Of a stretch of DNA of 64,000 bases, positions 8,585-17,108 are shown in pieces. Each line of letters opens with the position of its first letter. Positions within the stretch are counted from its first letter, which is position 1. The DNA comes from Calditrichia bacterium. Lineage in GTDB: Bacteria; Calditrichota; Calditrichia; RBG-13-44-9; J075. The notes beneath the pieces were generated by a model. The model did no database searches and was not told the DNA's origin. It was given only the letters and a program-made list of their open reading frames with translations. Position numbers and translations under genes: made by a program. The stretch covers positions 592,486-656,485 of the forward strand of contig JACKAP010000003.1 of assembly GCA_020635015.1 (NCBI GenBank), read 5' to 3'.

Positions 8585-10162
8585 TTTCAATGCTTTCAAC
8601 AACGCCCGGGCGGCGTTGCGGCCCGGTGCGCCACTGACGCCGCCGCCGGGATGGGTACCGGCGCCGCAGAGGTAGAGATTATCCACCGGGGTGCGATAGC
8701 GGGCAAATCCCGGCACCGGGCGCATGAACAGCAGTTGATCCAGTGCCATCTGGCCGTGGTAAATATTCCCTTCCGCCAGACCATAGTCCCGTTCCCAATC
8801 CAACGGAGTGATCACCTGGCGGTGCAGGATCAGTTCCCGGATATTCGGCGCATATTCCGCAAGGGTATCGATGATCAACTCGCCCAGCGGCTCGCGCATG
8901 CGGTACCAATCTCCCTCGCGGAGCCGATAGGGCGCATACTGCATGATCACGGACATGATGTGGTGTCCCCCCGGTGCCAGGTCCGGATCGAGCAGAGTGG
9001 GAATGACGGCATCCAGGCAGGGACGGCGGGAAATCCGGCCGTATTTGGCATCATCGTAGGCGCGTTCCAGGTAATCCAGGTCGGGACCAATCACAATGTG
9101 CCCGCTCAGCCGGTTTACATCTCCCCTGGCGGCGGGAAAATCCGGCAGGGCCTTCAGGGCCAGGTTTAGCTTAGCTGTAGCGCCTTTGAAGCGGATATTA
9201 CGCACCTGGCGCACGAACTGTGCCGGCAGATAGGGCGCGCCGACCAATTGCAGAAAGGTGTGACGGGGATTGCCATTGGAGAGAATATAGTTTGCCAAAA
9301 ACGTGCGCCCATCCGCCAGGGTGACGCCGGTGGCGCGATTCTCGTCGTTGAGATTGATGCGCGCAACCTCCGCATCGGTGAGAATCTCCACCCCTTCCTG
9401 GCGGGCGAGAGCCGCCAGGGTTTCCGCAAGTTTGCCCATCCCACCTTTGAAAAAGCGGCCGGCGCGGAATCCGCCGTTGACCTCCCCGCAGTAATGGTGC
9501 AGCATCACCAGGGTGGTGCCGGCGCTTTTAGGGCCCTGCATGCTGCCGAGCACCGCGCTGCTGCCCAGCAGGCCTTTGAGCAGCGGGGTCTCGAACCATT
9601 CGTCGAGGAATTCTTCTGCCGGCATCGGCAGCACTCGCAGAAAGGCCATCATCTCTCGTTTGCCCAAGCGTTTCACCTGCAGGGCGGACTTCAGCCAGGG
9701 TACCAGATCGCCCAAAGACAGATCTTTCGGCGCCGGTGGTGCCAGGGAATAGGTTTTTTGCAAAACCCCGGCCATCCGCTGCATCTGCGTCATAAACCGG
9801 GGAAAATTCTCCGCATCGGGAACTGAGAAATGGGCGATTTCTTCCGGATTCCGGTTGGCATCTTTCCATAAGGTCAGACTCCGGCCATCCGGCCGGGGGG
9901 TAAATGCTGCAGCCGGACTGTCAAGCACTTCCAGTCCCAATGCTTTCAGGTTGAACTGGTCGAGCAGCTCGTCAGAAAAAAGGCCGGCATCATGTGCGCC
10001 GGTATTGAAGCGGTATCCGGGAAAAATATTTTCGCTGGCGGCTGCTCCGCCCAGTACCCCCCGGCGTTCCAGCACCAGCACCTTTCGTCCGGCCCGGGCC
10101 AGGGTGATCGCTGCTACCAGCCCGTTATGGCCGGCGCCAACCACAATCGCATCATAGGACAT
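8582..10162 (-). CDS. FAD-dependent oxidoreductase, CrtI/PYROXD2-like
   Basis: 526 residues with an N-terminal dinucleotide-binding motif (VVGAGHNGLVAAITLARAG, then VLER) and a C-terminal FAD motif (NLYLCGAGTHPGGGVSGAPG). It belongs to the phytoene desaturase-like amine-oxidase superfamily. The GHNGL variant is typical of PYROXD2-like proteins of unknown substrate rather than carotenoid enzymes, and no crtB or other carotenoid gene is nearby. The start lies 1 nt after the stop of a close paralogue (10164-11747), so the two are co-transcribed and may act as a pair. The stop codon is the first triplet of a heptamer array. Confidence 0.88.
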   Translation of the reverse strand: MSYDAIVVGAGHNGLVAAITLARAGRKVLVLERRGVLGGAAASENIFPGYRFNTGAHDAGLFSDELLDQFNLKALGLEVLDSPAAAFTPRPDGRSLTLWKDANRNPEEIAHFSVPDAENFPRFMTQMQRMAGVLQKTYSLAPPAPKDLSLGDLVPWLKSALQVKRLGKREMMAFLRVLPMPAEEFLDEWFETPLLKGLLGSSAVLGSMQGPKSAGTTLVMLHHYCGEVNGGFRAGRFFKGGMGKLAETLAALARQEGVEILTDAEVARINLNDENRATGVTLADGRTFLANYILSNGNPRHTFLQLVGAPYLPAQFVRQVRNIRFKGATAKLNLALKALPDFPAARGDVNRLSGHIVIGPDLDYLERAYDDAKYGRISRRPCLDAVIPTLLDPDLAPGGHHIMSVIMQYAPYRLREGDWYRMREPLGELIIDTLAEYAPNIRELILHRQVITPLDWERDYGLAEGNIYHGQMALDQLLFMRPVPGFARYRTPVDNLYLCGAGTHPGGGVSGAPGRNAARALLKALK

Positions 10163-10163
10163 A

Positions 10164-11747
10164 TCAATGTTTCCAGTCTTTTAATATTTCTAGCGCAGCC
10201 AGGCGACCCGGCGCCCCCATAATTCCACCTCCCGGGTGGGTACCGGAGCCGCACTGGTAATAATTTTTCAGGGGTGTGCGGTAATTGGCATAACCGGCCG
10301 CCGGGCGCAGGAAGAACAACTGTGAGAGGCTCAACTCGCCCTGGAAAATATTGCCCTGGGTCAGACCGGTGGTCGCTTCGATATCCCACGGCGTCACCAC
10401 CTGGCGGTGGAGAATAATATCTTTCAGGTTGGGGATATATTCCGCCAGGGTATTGATCACCGTATCACCGAATTCCTCCCGGCGGCTTTCCCAGGTCCCT
10501 TCGCGCAGTTCATAGGGCGCATACTGGATGAAGCAGGACATCACATGTTTCCCCGGCGGCGCCATGTCGGGATCGATCATCGAAGGGATGATCACATCCA
10601 TGTAGGGCTTGCGGGAAAAATCGCCGTATTTGGCATCATCATAGGCTTGTTCCAGGTAATCCAGGCTTGGGCTGATGGATATGGCCCCGCGCAGGTGCGG
10701 CCCGTATCCGGGCAGGCAGGCCAATTCCGGTGCAGCGTCCAAAGCCAGATTAACCTTGGCGGAAGAACCGCGGAACTTGAAGCGCCGGATCGCATCCACC
10801 AATTCGTCCGGGAGATGACGGGCATCGACCAGGTTAAGAAACGTCTGTTGCGGGTCGAGGCTGGAGACGACGATATCGGCATAGATTTCATCGCCGTTGT
10901 CCAGGGCCACCCCCTGGACAACGCCATCTTTGACGATCACCTGCCCCACCGGCGACTCGGTGCGGATCCGGACCCCGAATCCCTCTGCCGCCCGAGCGAT
11001 GGCGTCGGCAATTGCCCCGGTTCCTCCTTTGGCAAATCCCCAGGCGCGGAAATTCCCGTCGATCTCGCCCATGTAATGATGCAGCAGCACATAGGCGGTA
11101 CCCGGCGAGCGCGGTCCCAAAAAGGTGCCGATGATCCCGCTGGCCGAGAGCGTCGCTTTCAGCACATCGGTCTCGAACCATTGCTCCAGGAAATCCGCCG
11201 AGCTCATGGTCATCAGCTTGACCAGCATATAGATATTTTCCTCACTTAACCCCAGCAAGTGCTTACCGAGCCGGGCCAGTCCGTAGAGATCCCCGGGTCG
11301 GTAGCGGGTGGGGTCGGGAGGTACGATTCCCAGCATATACTTCACCGCTTTGGCCATGAAGTAGAGGGTGCGGCCATATTCGTCGTAGGCTTCGGCATCG
11401 CGCTGGGAGAAGCGGGCGATGTCTCGCATGGTACGGAAATGATCACCGTCGCGATAAAGATAATTGCCGTCGGGCAGCGGGGTCAGGGTGCTTTCCAGGG
11501 GCAGAATAGTCAATCCGTGCGCCGGCAGGTTGAGATCGCGAATAATTTCCGGGCGCATCAGGCTGACCACGTAGGAAAATACCGTATATTTGAACCCCGG
11601 GAACAGCTCCTCTGTCACGGTAGCGCCCCCCACCAGGTAGCGGCGCTCCAGCACCAGCACTTTTTTACCTGCCCGGGCCAGGTAGGCAGCATTGACCAAC
11701 CCGTTATGCCCCCCGCCAATCACAATTGCATCAAATCGTTCAGCCAT
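10164..11747 (-). CDS. FAD-dependent oxidoreductase, CrtI/PYROXD2-like (tandem paralogue)
   Basis: 527 residues, alignable along its whole length with the downstream protein. It carries VIGGGHNGLVNAAYLARAG at the N-terminus and YYQCGSGTHPGGGIMGAPG at the C-terminus. Both members share the ADF/EEFLxxWFET-type central block. Tandem paralogues of this family are often found together, which suggests a heteromer or sequential oxidations (inference). The minus-strand operon begins with a GcvT-family gene at 13083. The ATG is preceded by CTGA heptamers ending in CTGACA-ATG. Confidence 0.88.
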   Translation of the reverse strand: MAERFDAIVIGGGHNGLVNAAYLARAGKKVLVLERRYLVGGATVTEELFPGFKYTVFSYVVSLMRPEIIRDLNLPAHGLTILPLESTLTPLPDGNYLYRDGDHFRTMRDIARFSQRDAEAYDEYGRTLYFMAKAVKYMLGIVPPDPTRYRPGDLYGLARLGKHLLGLSEENIYMLVKLMTMSSADFLEQWFETDVLKATLSASGIIGTFLGPRSPGTAYVLLHHYMGEIDGNFRAWGFAKGGTGAIADAIARAAEGFGVRIRTESPVGQVIVKDGVVQGVALDNGDEIYADIVVSSLDPQQTFLNLVDARHLPDELVDAIRRFKFRGSSAKVNLALDAAPELACLPGYGPHLRGAISISPSLDYLEQAYDDAKYGDFSRKPYMDVIIPSMIDPDMAPPGKHVMSCFIQYAPYELREGTWESRREEFGDTVINTLAEYIPNLKDIILHRQVVTPWDIEATTGLTQGNIFQGELSLSQLFFLRPAAGYANYRTPLKNYYQCGSGTHPGGGIMGAPGRLAALEILKDWKH

Positions 11748-11802
11748 TGTCAGTTTTCAGTTGTCAGTTTTCAGTTGTAGGGGCGAGTCGCGACTCGCCC
11801 GA
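11748..11802. repeat. CTGA heptamer array plus TCGCGA-centred palindrome
   Basis: On the minus strand four NAACTGA units end 2 nt before the ATG at 11747. Next to them, 11781-11800 is a perfect 20-bp palindrome, GGGCGAGTCG and its complement. Positions 11803-11892 contain no gene; I see only short direct repeats such as CGCCCTATGCCCC there. Confidence 0.85.
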
Positions 11803-11892
11803 CCACATATCACATATATCAACAAATCCCATCGTCGAACGGCACCGGCGCCATCACCCGTTTTACCCTCCGCCCTATGCCCCATACACTTT

Positions 11893-13083
11893 TCATGCCC
11901 GCTTCCGCTCCGGGTTGAAGAAAGGCAGTTTCACCACCACCGCCTCTGCCCTCCGGCGGGTAAACTCCACGGTGATCTCATAATCGAGCACCGTCCCCGG
12001 GTTGGCATACTTTTGCTCCACAGTAGCCAGAGCGATGAATTTCTTCAGCAGCGGAGAGAAGGTGCTGCTGGTCGCCTGACCGACCTGCTTTTTGCCGGCA
12101 TAGAGCGGCACCGCCACCCGGGACGCTTTTCCGGCCACCTGCGGGGGCAGATCGACAGTGGCGTAAAGGCGCTCGATATCTTTCCAGGAGACCTCCAGCC
12201 CGACAAACTGCCAGGGCGAGCCGGCAGCTTTTTCCTGTGCCAACGCCGGCCGGCCGACAAAGCGCGGCTTTTTCAAATTGACTGCCCAGCCCAGGCCGGC
12301 CTCAAAGGGAGATGACTTACGCGAGGGGATCAGCGCTTTTTCAGCCGAGATATAATCCACATCGGTCAATAGCAAGCCGGCTTCGATGCGGGCGATATCC
12401 ATCGCATCCAGCCCGGCCGGGGTGATGCCGTAGCCCCGCCCGGCTTCCAGCAGGGTATCCCAGAGAGATTCCGCAGCGGCATTTTCCACCCAGATCTCAT
12501 AACCGAGGTCGCCGGTATAGCCGGTACGGGTAAGCACCACCGCAGCACCGCCGATCTCCCCTTCCGCCAGGTAAAAGAATTTCAGTTTATCCAGATCCGC
12601 ACCGGAATAAACCTGCTTGAGAATTTCCCGGGCGTTCGGTCCCTGGAGGGAAAGCGCCGCTACCTTTGCGGAGATATCTTCGATCTGCACATCCATCCCG
12701 TAACCGCAGTCATGAAACCAGCGCAGGCCGGGCCGGGCGGCAGTCATCCGGAAACGCTGCTCCCCCAGACGCTGCACTGTACCGTCGTCGATAATCTTAC
12801 CCTCATCATCACACCATGGGGTATAAAGCACCTGGCCGATACGGCAGGCGTGGGCATTGCGGGTGATGATGCGGTCGATCAGATTGGCGGCATCCGGACC
12901 GTTGATCTCATATTTAAACAATGGGGTCACATCGATCAGCCCGGCGCTGTTGCGGATCGCAAAATACTCATAATCGTGGGTATGCCCGTAGCTGATCACC
13001 GACATGTAACCGGACCAGTTGCGCCACTGGGCGCTCCGGCAACTGGCGGCGGTACGGGCATGGAAAGGGGTAGGAAGCGGCAT
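11893..13083 (-). CDS. GcvT/aminomethyltransferase-family folate-binding protein
   Basis: 396 residues with the GcvT fold: an N-terminal block (EYFAIRNSAGLIDVTPLFKYEI), the TRTGYTGDLGYEIW signature and a GcvT C-terminal barrel. Such proteins bind tetrahydrofolate and move one-carbon units from N-methyl or aminomethyl donors. No glycine cleavage H, P or L gene is adjacent, and the N-terminus resembles stand-alone demethylase-type members (DMSP, dimethylglycine or sarcosine related) rather than housekeeping GcvT. GAGGAG stands about 4 nt before the ATG. Its place ahead of two FAD oxidoreductases, with a Rieske oxygenase nearby, would fit oxidative N-demethylation (inference). Confidence 0.85.
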   Translation of the reverse strand: MPLPTPFHARTAASCRSAQWRNWSGYMSVISYGHTHDYEYFAIRNSAGLIDVTPLFKYEINGPDAANLIDRIITRNAHACRIGQVLYTPWCDDEGKIIDDGTVQRLGEQRFRMTAARPGLRWFHDCGYGMDVQIEDISAKVAALSLQGPNAREILKQVYSGADLDKLKFFYLAEGEIGGAAVVLTRTGYTGDLGYEIWVENAAAESLWDTLLEAGRGYGITPAGLDAMDIARIEAGLLLTDVDYISAEKALIPSRKSSPFEAGLGWAVNLKKPRFVGRPALAQEKAAGSPWQFVGLEVSWKDIERLYATVDLPPQVAGKASRVAVPLYAGKKQVGQATSSTFSPLLKKFIALATVEQKYANPGTVLDYEITVEFTRRRAEAVVVKLPFFNPERKRA

Positions 13084-13177
13084 ATCGCTCCTCTTGGAAA
13101 ATAACTGTTCTAAAAATCAATTAATTCGCTTATATTCGCAAAACTAAACCGGATAACCAAATATCAATTGGAAGAAG

Positions 13178-13537
13178 ATGCTGCCACCCATTGCACAACT
13201 TAAGCGGGCGCTGCTGATCGTGTGGCTGATTGTCAGCACGATTACTTTGTTGACGATTTTCCTGCCCTTTGTGCTTCCGGAAAGCACCATCTCCCGCATC
13301 ACCCCGGACTGCGAGTGGAAAGTCAAATACCAGAAAAGCTGCGCGCTTTGCGGAATGACCAGTGGCTTTATTCATGTCGCCCGGGGAGAATTTAGCCGGG
13401 CTTCGGCTTCCAACCGTTTCAGCCCGTTTCTTTTCGCGTTTTTCAGCTTAAACCAGCTGTTTGTGCTGGTATATCTGGGATCACACCTAACATCATTTTA
13501 CAATCATTTACGGAGGAGACACTATGCAAACACTTAG
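13178..13537 (+). CDS. Small membrane protein, DUF2752-like
   Basis: 119 residues. There is an N-terminal TM helix (ALLIVWLIVSTITLLTIFLP), a conserved CALCGMTSGF motif matching the CxxCGxT signature of DUF2752, and a second hydrophobic segment (FSPFLFAFFSLNQLFVLVYL). The role of DUF2752 proteins is not established. GGAAGAAG lies just before the ATG. The last 14 nt overlap the next gene's start, which suggests translational coupling. Confidence 0.75.
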   Translation: MLPPIAQLKRALLIVWLIVSTITLLTIFLPFVLPESTISRITPDCEWKVKYQKSCALCGMTSGFIHVARGEFSRASASNRFSPFLFAFFSLNQLFVLVYLGSHLTSFYNHLRRRHYANT

Positions 13538-13772
13538 TCTGGTTTGGGGCATCCTGGCCATTTTAGGGATGCTGATCGGCTTATTTCCCTGCCTGGGGTC
13601 GTTCAACTGGCTGAATATCCCCTTTTCGATCATCGGCATGATTATCGGCGCCGTCGGTCTCTCCCGGGCGGATGAGAGCAACAAGAATACGGCCACCGCC
13701 GGGTTGGTTCTCTGCATTATCGCCCTGGTGATAGGCATGATCCGCCTGGTCATCGGCGGCGGGGTGCTATGA
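13524..13772 (+). CDS. Small two- or three-TM membrane protein, DUF4190-like
   Basis: 82 residues, almost all hydrophobic, with glycine-rich helices (LVWGILAILGMLIGLFPCLG, IIGMIIGAVGLSRA, AGLVLCIIALVIGMIRLVIG). The layout resembles DUF4190-type proteins that often accompany DUF2752. A strong GGAGGAG precedes the ATG. It overlaps the upstream gene by 14 nt and ends convergent with, and 6 nt into, the dinB-like gene. Function unknown. Confidence 0.7.
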   Translation: MQTLSLVWGILAILGMLIGLFPCLGSFNWLNIPFSIIGMIIGAVGLSRADESNKNTATAGLVLCIIALVIGMIRLVIGGGVL

Positions 13773-14306
13773 CGCCGGAAAGCCCGGTGCGTTCAGTATT
13801 CTCCGGATTTGCCGGCGATGATGCCGGACATGTTTATCAATGAAATCGAATGTCTGCGACAGGGTCAAATAACCGACAAATGGATGGCGGAAGATGGCCG
13901 ACTTCAAGCGTTCCCGGGGGAGGGCTGCGGCAAATTCCCGAAGCGCTTCCCGCACCTCCCGCCAATCGCGCATCAGTACCTCGAAGGGCTGGCCGCCCGG
14001 CGGTTGGGTGAGTTGCTTCGGGACCTTGAAACGCAACGGCGATAACAGCCCCACTTTAAGCAGCCGTGAGCGAACACCGGCTCCCCAGCCGGCGTCCGGG
14101 AGGCTTTCCGCCTGATTTTTCCGGGTTAAGTACTGATAAGTTCCCTGCTCGGAGATCAGCAGATGCTGCAGCACCTGGATCACCGACCATTTGTCGGGAG
14201 CGGGTTTAAAGGCCAGTTGATCCGGAGAATAGAATTTCAACATGTCAAAAACCGATTCCCGGACGGCTTCCATTTGCTCAAATTGCCGCTGCAGACGCGA
14301 ATCCAT
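13767..14306 (-). CDS. DinB/YfiT-superfamily protein
   Basis: 179 residues with the four-helix DinB pattern: an N-terminal helix, KWSVIQVLQHLLISEQ giving the first His, and DKHVRHHRRQIRRIL giving the C-terminal His cluster. Members bind a divalent metal through three His residues and include thiol S-transferases; the physiological thiol here cannot be predicted. It is a single-gene unit between a convergent membrane-protein pair and an unrelated repeat protein. Confidence 0.8.
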   Translation of the reverse strand: MDSRLQRQFEQMEAVRESVFDMLKFYSPDQLAFKPAPDKWSVIQVLQHLLISEQGTYQYLTRKNQAESLPDAGWGAGVRSRLLKVGLLSPLRFKVPKQLTQPPGGQPFEVLMRDWREVREALREFAAALPRERLKSAIFRHPFVGYLTLSQTFDFIDKHVRHHRRQIRRILNAPGFPAS

Positions 14307-14332
14307 AATAGGTACCTGATTTCGTTTACCAA

Positions 14333-14363
14333 TTTATCCGCTTTCCAAAAAGAAGCGGATAAA
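14333..14363. other. Short hairpin between two minus-strand genes
   Basis: Arms TTTATCCGCTT (14333-14343) and AAGCGGATAAA (14353-14363) pair over 11 bp with a 9-nt loop. It lies just upstream of the dinB-like start and about 80 nt beyond the stop of the 590-aa gene. No T-run follows on either strand, so it is not a typical intrinsic terminator. Confidence 0.5.
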
Positions 14364-14439
14364 AGATAAGCAAAATATCGGATCAGGCAAGGGATTTTCG
14401 TAAGATGTGGGAGTGCGGAATCCGTGTGCACTTAAGATC

Positions 14440-16212
14440 TTAATCGCTGTACAGAATCGACCGCCGCTGGATCCTCCGGGCGATGCGATCGTAGCGCTGG
14501 TTGTTCTGCGAGGTATTGCGCTGCACTTCGGCCATAAAAAACCCGTACAAGAGCAACTCGAACAAATTGCTCTTGGGCTGGGAATTTTTCAGGGCAGCAA
14601 TCTTGCGGAGCAGTTTATGCTCTTCCAGATAGGTCTTGTGTTCCTTCCAGAATAGCGGGGCAAAGATTCGTTCCAACTTTCCCTGACAGAGCTTTTTCAG
14701 GACGGCGCCAATGGAATACTTCTTCAACGCTTTCTCGGTGAAATCTCTCCGGCGGATTGCCGGAGGGATCTGGTGAACTTCCAGCCCTTCTTTTTCAGCG
14801 ATCCACATCGAGGCCTGGTAGATGTTGCCCTGGCGCGTCCAGTAATCGGATGACACTTTCCCCAGTTCCCAGGGCTGAAAACGTCCCGGCCAGGCAGCGG
14901 AAATCGCCCGGTAGATATTCTTGGAAAATTTCTTTTCAAACAGGGTCGCCAGACCAAATTCGCTGAAGGTTTTCCGGTTCAGCTCCCGGGCACGCACTTT
15001 TTCCGGCAGGGATTCCACCGCCCATCCTTTCTTCGCCACCATCCAGCGGATCGCCTGGGCAGTTCGTTCATCCGTCCAATAATCGTAGGGGACCTTACCG
15101 AGCTCCCACGGCTCCAGTTGCGGATACGCCTCGGCCAGCGCCCGGGAAACTGAATTATAATACTGATTGAACATATAAGACAGGCCGTGCCGGGAAAAAA
15201 CGCTCTTGGAAATATTGTGCCGGTAAAAACTATCCGGAGACAGCTTCAGGCGCACTTCCATCAGCCAGCGCACCGCCTCGATCCGGTTGGCGGCATCTTC
15301 CCAATAGTGGGCGGAGGAACGGCTGTGCAGCCAGGGGGGGATCTCCTCCGGATAGGCATTGCGCAACGCGCGGTTGGTGGAATAATTAAAAAAGCGGTAG
15401 ACGTTCTGCAGCTTATGGCGAATGAAGAAGGTTTCTTCTTTTCCGTCCAGAATCGCCTCCGGCGTGGTCTGAAGGATCTTCTCCACCAGGAAACGAATCA
15501 GAATACGGGCCCGCGCCTCTCCCTCATGCTGCAAGAAATTAACCGGGAAAGACCGCTCGATGCCGATATAAACATTCAGAAAAGCCGCGATGATGTCTGC
15601 TGTAGACAGATCCGCACTGGCATCAAGCCCGGCGGTGACCGGAATATTCCCATCGGGATAAAACCGGCGCAGGAGGGCGATTCTCTCCAGCAGTTCCTGC
15701 CGGTGGGACGGCGCTGATACGAAAGCACGGGAGGTTATCCAGTAGTGCAATTCCCGCTGCCAATCGGGAACCGCCGGAAATACGACCGTGCGCAGGTAAT
15801 GATAATCGGCATCCGGCAGCAGACTTTCCAGGGATTCCAGGATCAGTGCTTCTTCACCTTCCGGCGTTTCTTCCGCTTCGGCAAACACCTCCGGTTCACA
15901 CTGCAGCACTTCCGCATCCAGGGCATCCAGGGCCAGGAAACGTCGTTTGGCGGTGTCCGGGAAAAAGAGCCGCTTAACTTCATCGATCACCGCCAGGAGC
16001 AGGGGATCGTAGCCGGCAGTGCTGAATTCCTGCATTTGCAGCAGTAACACCACCGATTCATGCCCCACCACCGACTGGCAGAGGTCGACGAATTCCTGCG
16101 CATCCGGATCCAGATCGTATCCCCGGCCGCGGGAATGTTGCCCGATCAACTGCGCGGTTCGCCGGTAACATTGCTCATAATTTTCCGAAATCTGTGCTGC
16201 TGTCAGTGACAT
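14440..16212 (-). CDS. Uncharacterised 590-aa protein with about 79-aa tandem modules
   Basis: I do not recognise the N-terminal 250 residues, which are acidic and helical. The C-terminal half holds three to four repeats of about 79 residues. Each has a G-L/I-x-x-[ML]-F block, R-A-[LI] helix, A-[YW]-P, then PWELGKVxxDYWT and an A-x-x-W-[MI] helix. PWELGKV occurs twice almost unchanged, and PPWLHSRSSAHYWED is a divergent copy. Similar YP...PW.....YW modules occur in poorly annotated repeat proteins (DUF4046-like from memory, unverified). No catalytic motif, TM segment or signal peptide is visible, so it is probably cytoplasmic. AGGGA precedes the ATG by about 7 nt. It is monocistronic. Confidence 0.75.
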   Translation of the reverse strand: MSLTAAQISENYEQCYRRTAQLIGQHSRGRGYDLDPDAQEFVDLCQSVVGHESVVLLLQMQEFSTAGYDPLLLAVIDEVKRLFFPDTAKRRFLALDALDAEVLQCEPEVFAEAEETPEGEEALILESLESLLPDADYHYLRTVVFPAVPDWQRELHYWITSRAFVSAPSHRQELLERIALLRRFYPDGNIPVTAGLDASADLSTADIIAAFLNVYIGIERSFPVNFLQHEGEARARILIRFLVEKILQTTPEAILDGKEETFFIRHKLQNVYRFFNYSTNRALRNAYPEEIPPWLHSRSSAHYWEDAANRIEAVRWLMEVRLKLSPDSFYRHNISKSVFSRHGLSYMFNQYYNSVSRALAEAYPQLEPWELGKVPYDYWTDERTAQAIRWMVAKKGWAVESLPEKVRARELNRKTFSEFGLATLFEKKFSKNIYRAISAAWPGRFQPWELGKVSSDYWTRQGNIYQASMWIAEKEGLEVHQIPPAIRRRDFTEKALKKYSIGAVLKKLCQGKLERIFAPLFWKEHKTYLEEHKLLRKIAALKNSQPKSNLFELLLYGFFMAEVQRNTSQNNQRYDRIARRIQRRSILYSD

Positions 16213-16392
16213 ATCCGTTCCCTGATGAATTTCCTCGTGCCCATTCGGGCTGCCAACACTTTCCCTATAAACTGCAACTATGCGTAAAAAGATTCATTGA
16301 CCGGGCGCAATTTTCCGTGATTTGATATCCCGGGGACTCAATAAACCTGCAAATGCAGTAATGTTGACCCTCTTCGCCACTTTTTCAGCATC

Positions 16393-17097
16393 TTAACGCC
16401 GCTTTTTTGAGTAGCGGGAGCGCGAATAGCGCGGTTTTGCCGGGGCGTTGCTGTGATCGATTTGCTGAAATACCTTCCGGGTCTTGATCTCCAACTGCTC
16501 CAGGGTGGAATTGTTATGAATGACAAAATCCGCCCATTGGATCTTGTCTTTGATGGGGATCTGTTTTTTGATCCGGTTCATAATCTCGTTTTCCGGAAGG
16601 CCGTCGCGGTTTTGCACCCGTTCGATCCGATTGCGGGTCCGGGCCGCGACCGCAATGATGACGTCAAACATATGCTCCAATTGAATCTCATAGATCAATG
16701 CCGCGTCGATCGCCACATAGCGGTGTTTGCCGCGGTCGGCTGTTTCTTCGATCTCGTCGATGATCCGCTCGACCATCCGGGGATGCACGATCCGGTTCAA
16801 TTGCTGCACTTTTCCGTCATCGACAAAGACGACCGAGCCCAACTGCTTGCGGTTCAGCTTGCCGTTGCGGTAGAACACGTCATTCCCGAATATCTGCTTG
16901 ATCTCCTCCCGTACATTGGCATCCTGATCGACCACATCTTTGGCCACCTGGTCGGCATTGATAATTTTCACGCCCATTTTTTCCAGGAAGCCGGCCACCG
17001 TCGATTGACCGCAGCCGATCCCGCCGGTCAGGCCGATCAGGGTAATTTTCTGGTTTTTTCGCGCCATGCTGTCAGTATCTGTTCTGGTCTTTGCCAT
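16393..17097 (-). CDS. coaE: Dephospho-CoA kinase with altered P-loop
   Basis: 234 residues. CoaE catalyses the last step of CoA synthesis, phosphorylating dephospho-CoA with ATP. The family pattern is clear: LIGLTGGIGCGQSTVAGFLE, NADQVAKDVV, RKQLGSVVF, HPRMVERI and AARTRNRIERVQNRDG. The P-loop reads GGIGCGQST, with Gln31 (codon CAA) where the ATP-binding Lys of Walker A is expected. A basic tail (RYSRSRYSKKRR) follows. An internal ATG at residue 11 is an alternative start. The barrel gene lies 11 nt upstream, so the two are probably co-transcribed. Confidence 0.85.
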   Translation of the reverse strand: MAKTRTDTDSMARKNQKITLIGLTGGIGCGQSTVAGFLEKMGVKIINADQVAKDVVDQDANVREEIKQIFGNDVFYRNGKLNRKQLGSVVFVDDGKVQQLNRIVHPRMVERIIDEIEETADRGKHRYVAIDAALIYEIQLEHMFDVIIAVAARTRNRIERVQNRDGLPENEIMNRIKKQIPIKDKIQWADFVIHNNSTLEQLEIKTRKVFQQIDHSNAPAKPRYSRSRYSKKRR

Positions 17098-17108
17098 AAT
17101 AATCCCGT

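Noticed and set aside
14333..14363. Rho-independent terminator
   Set aside because: The stem is AT-rich at its ends and no T-run follows on either strand.
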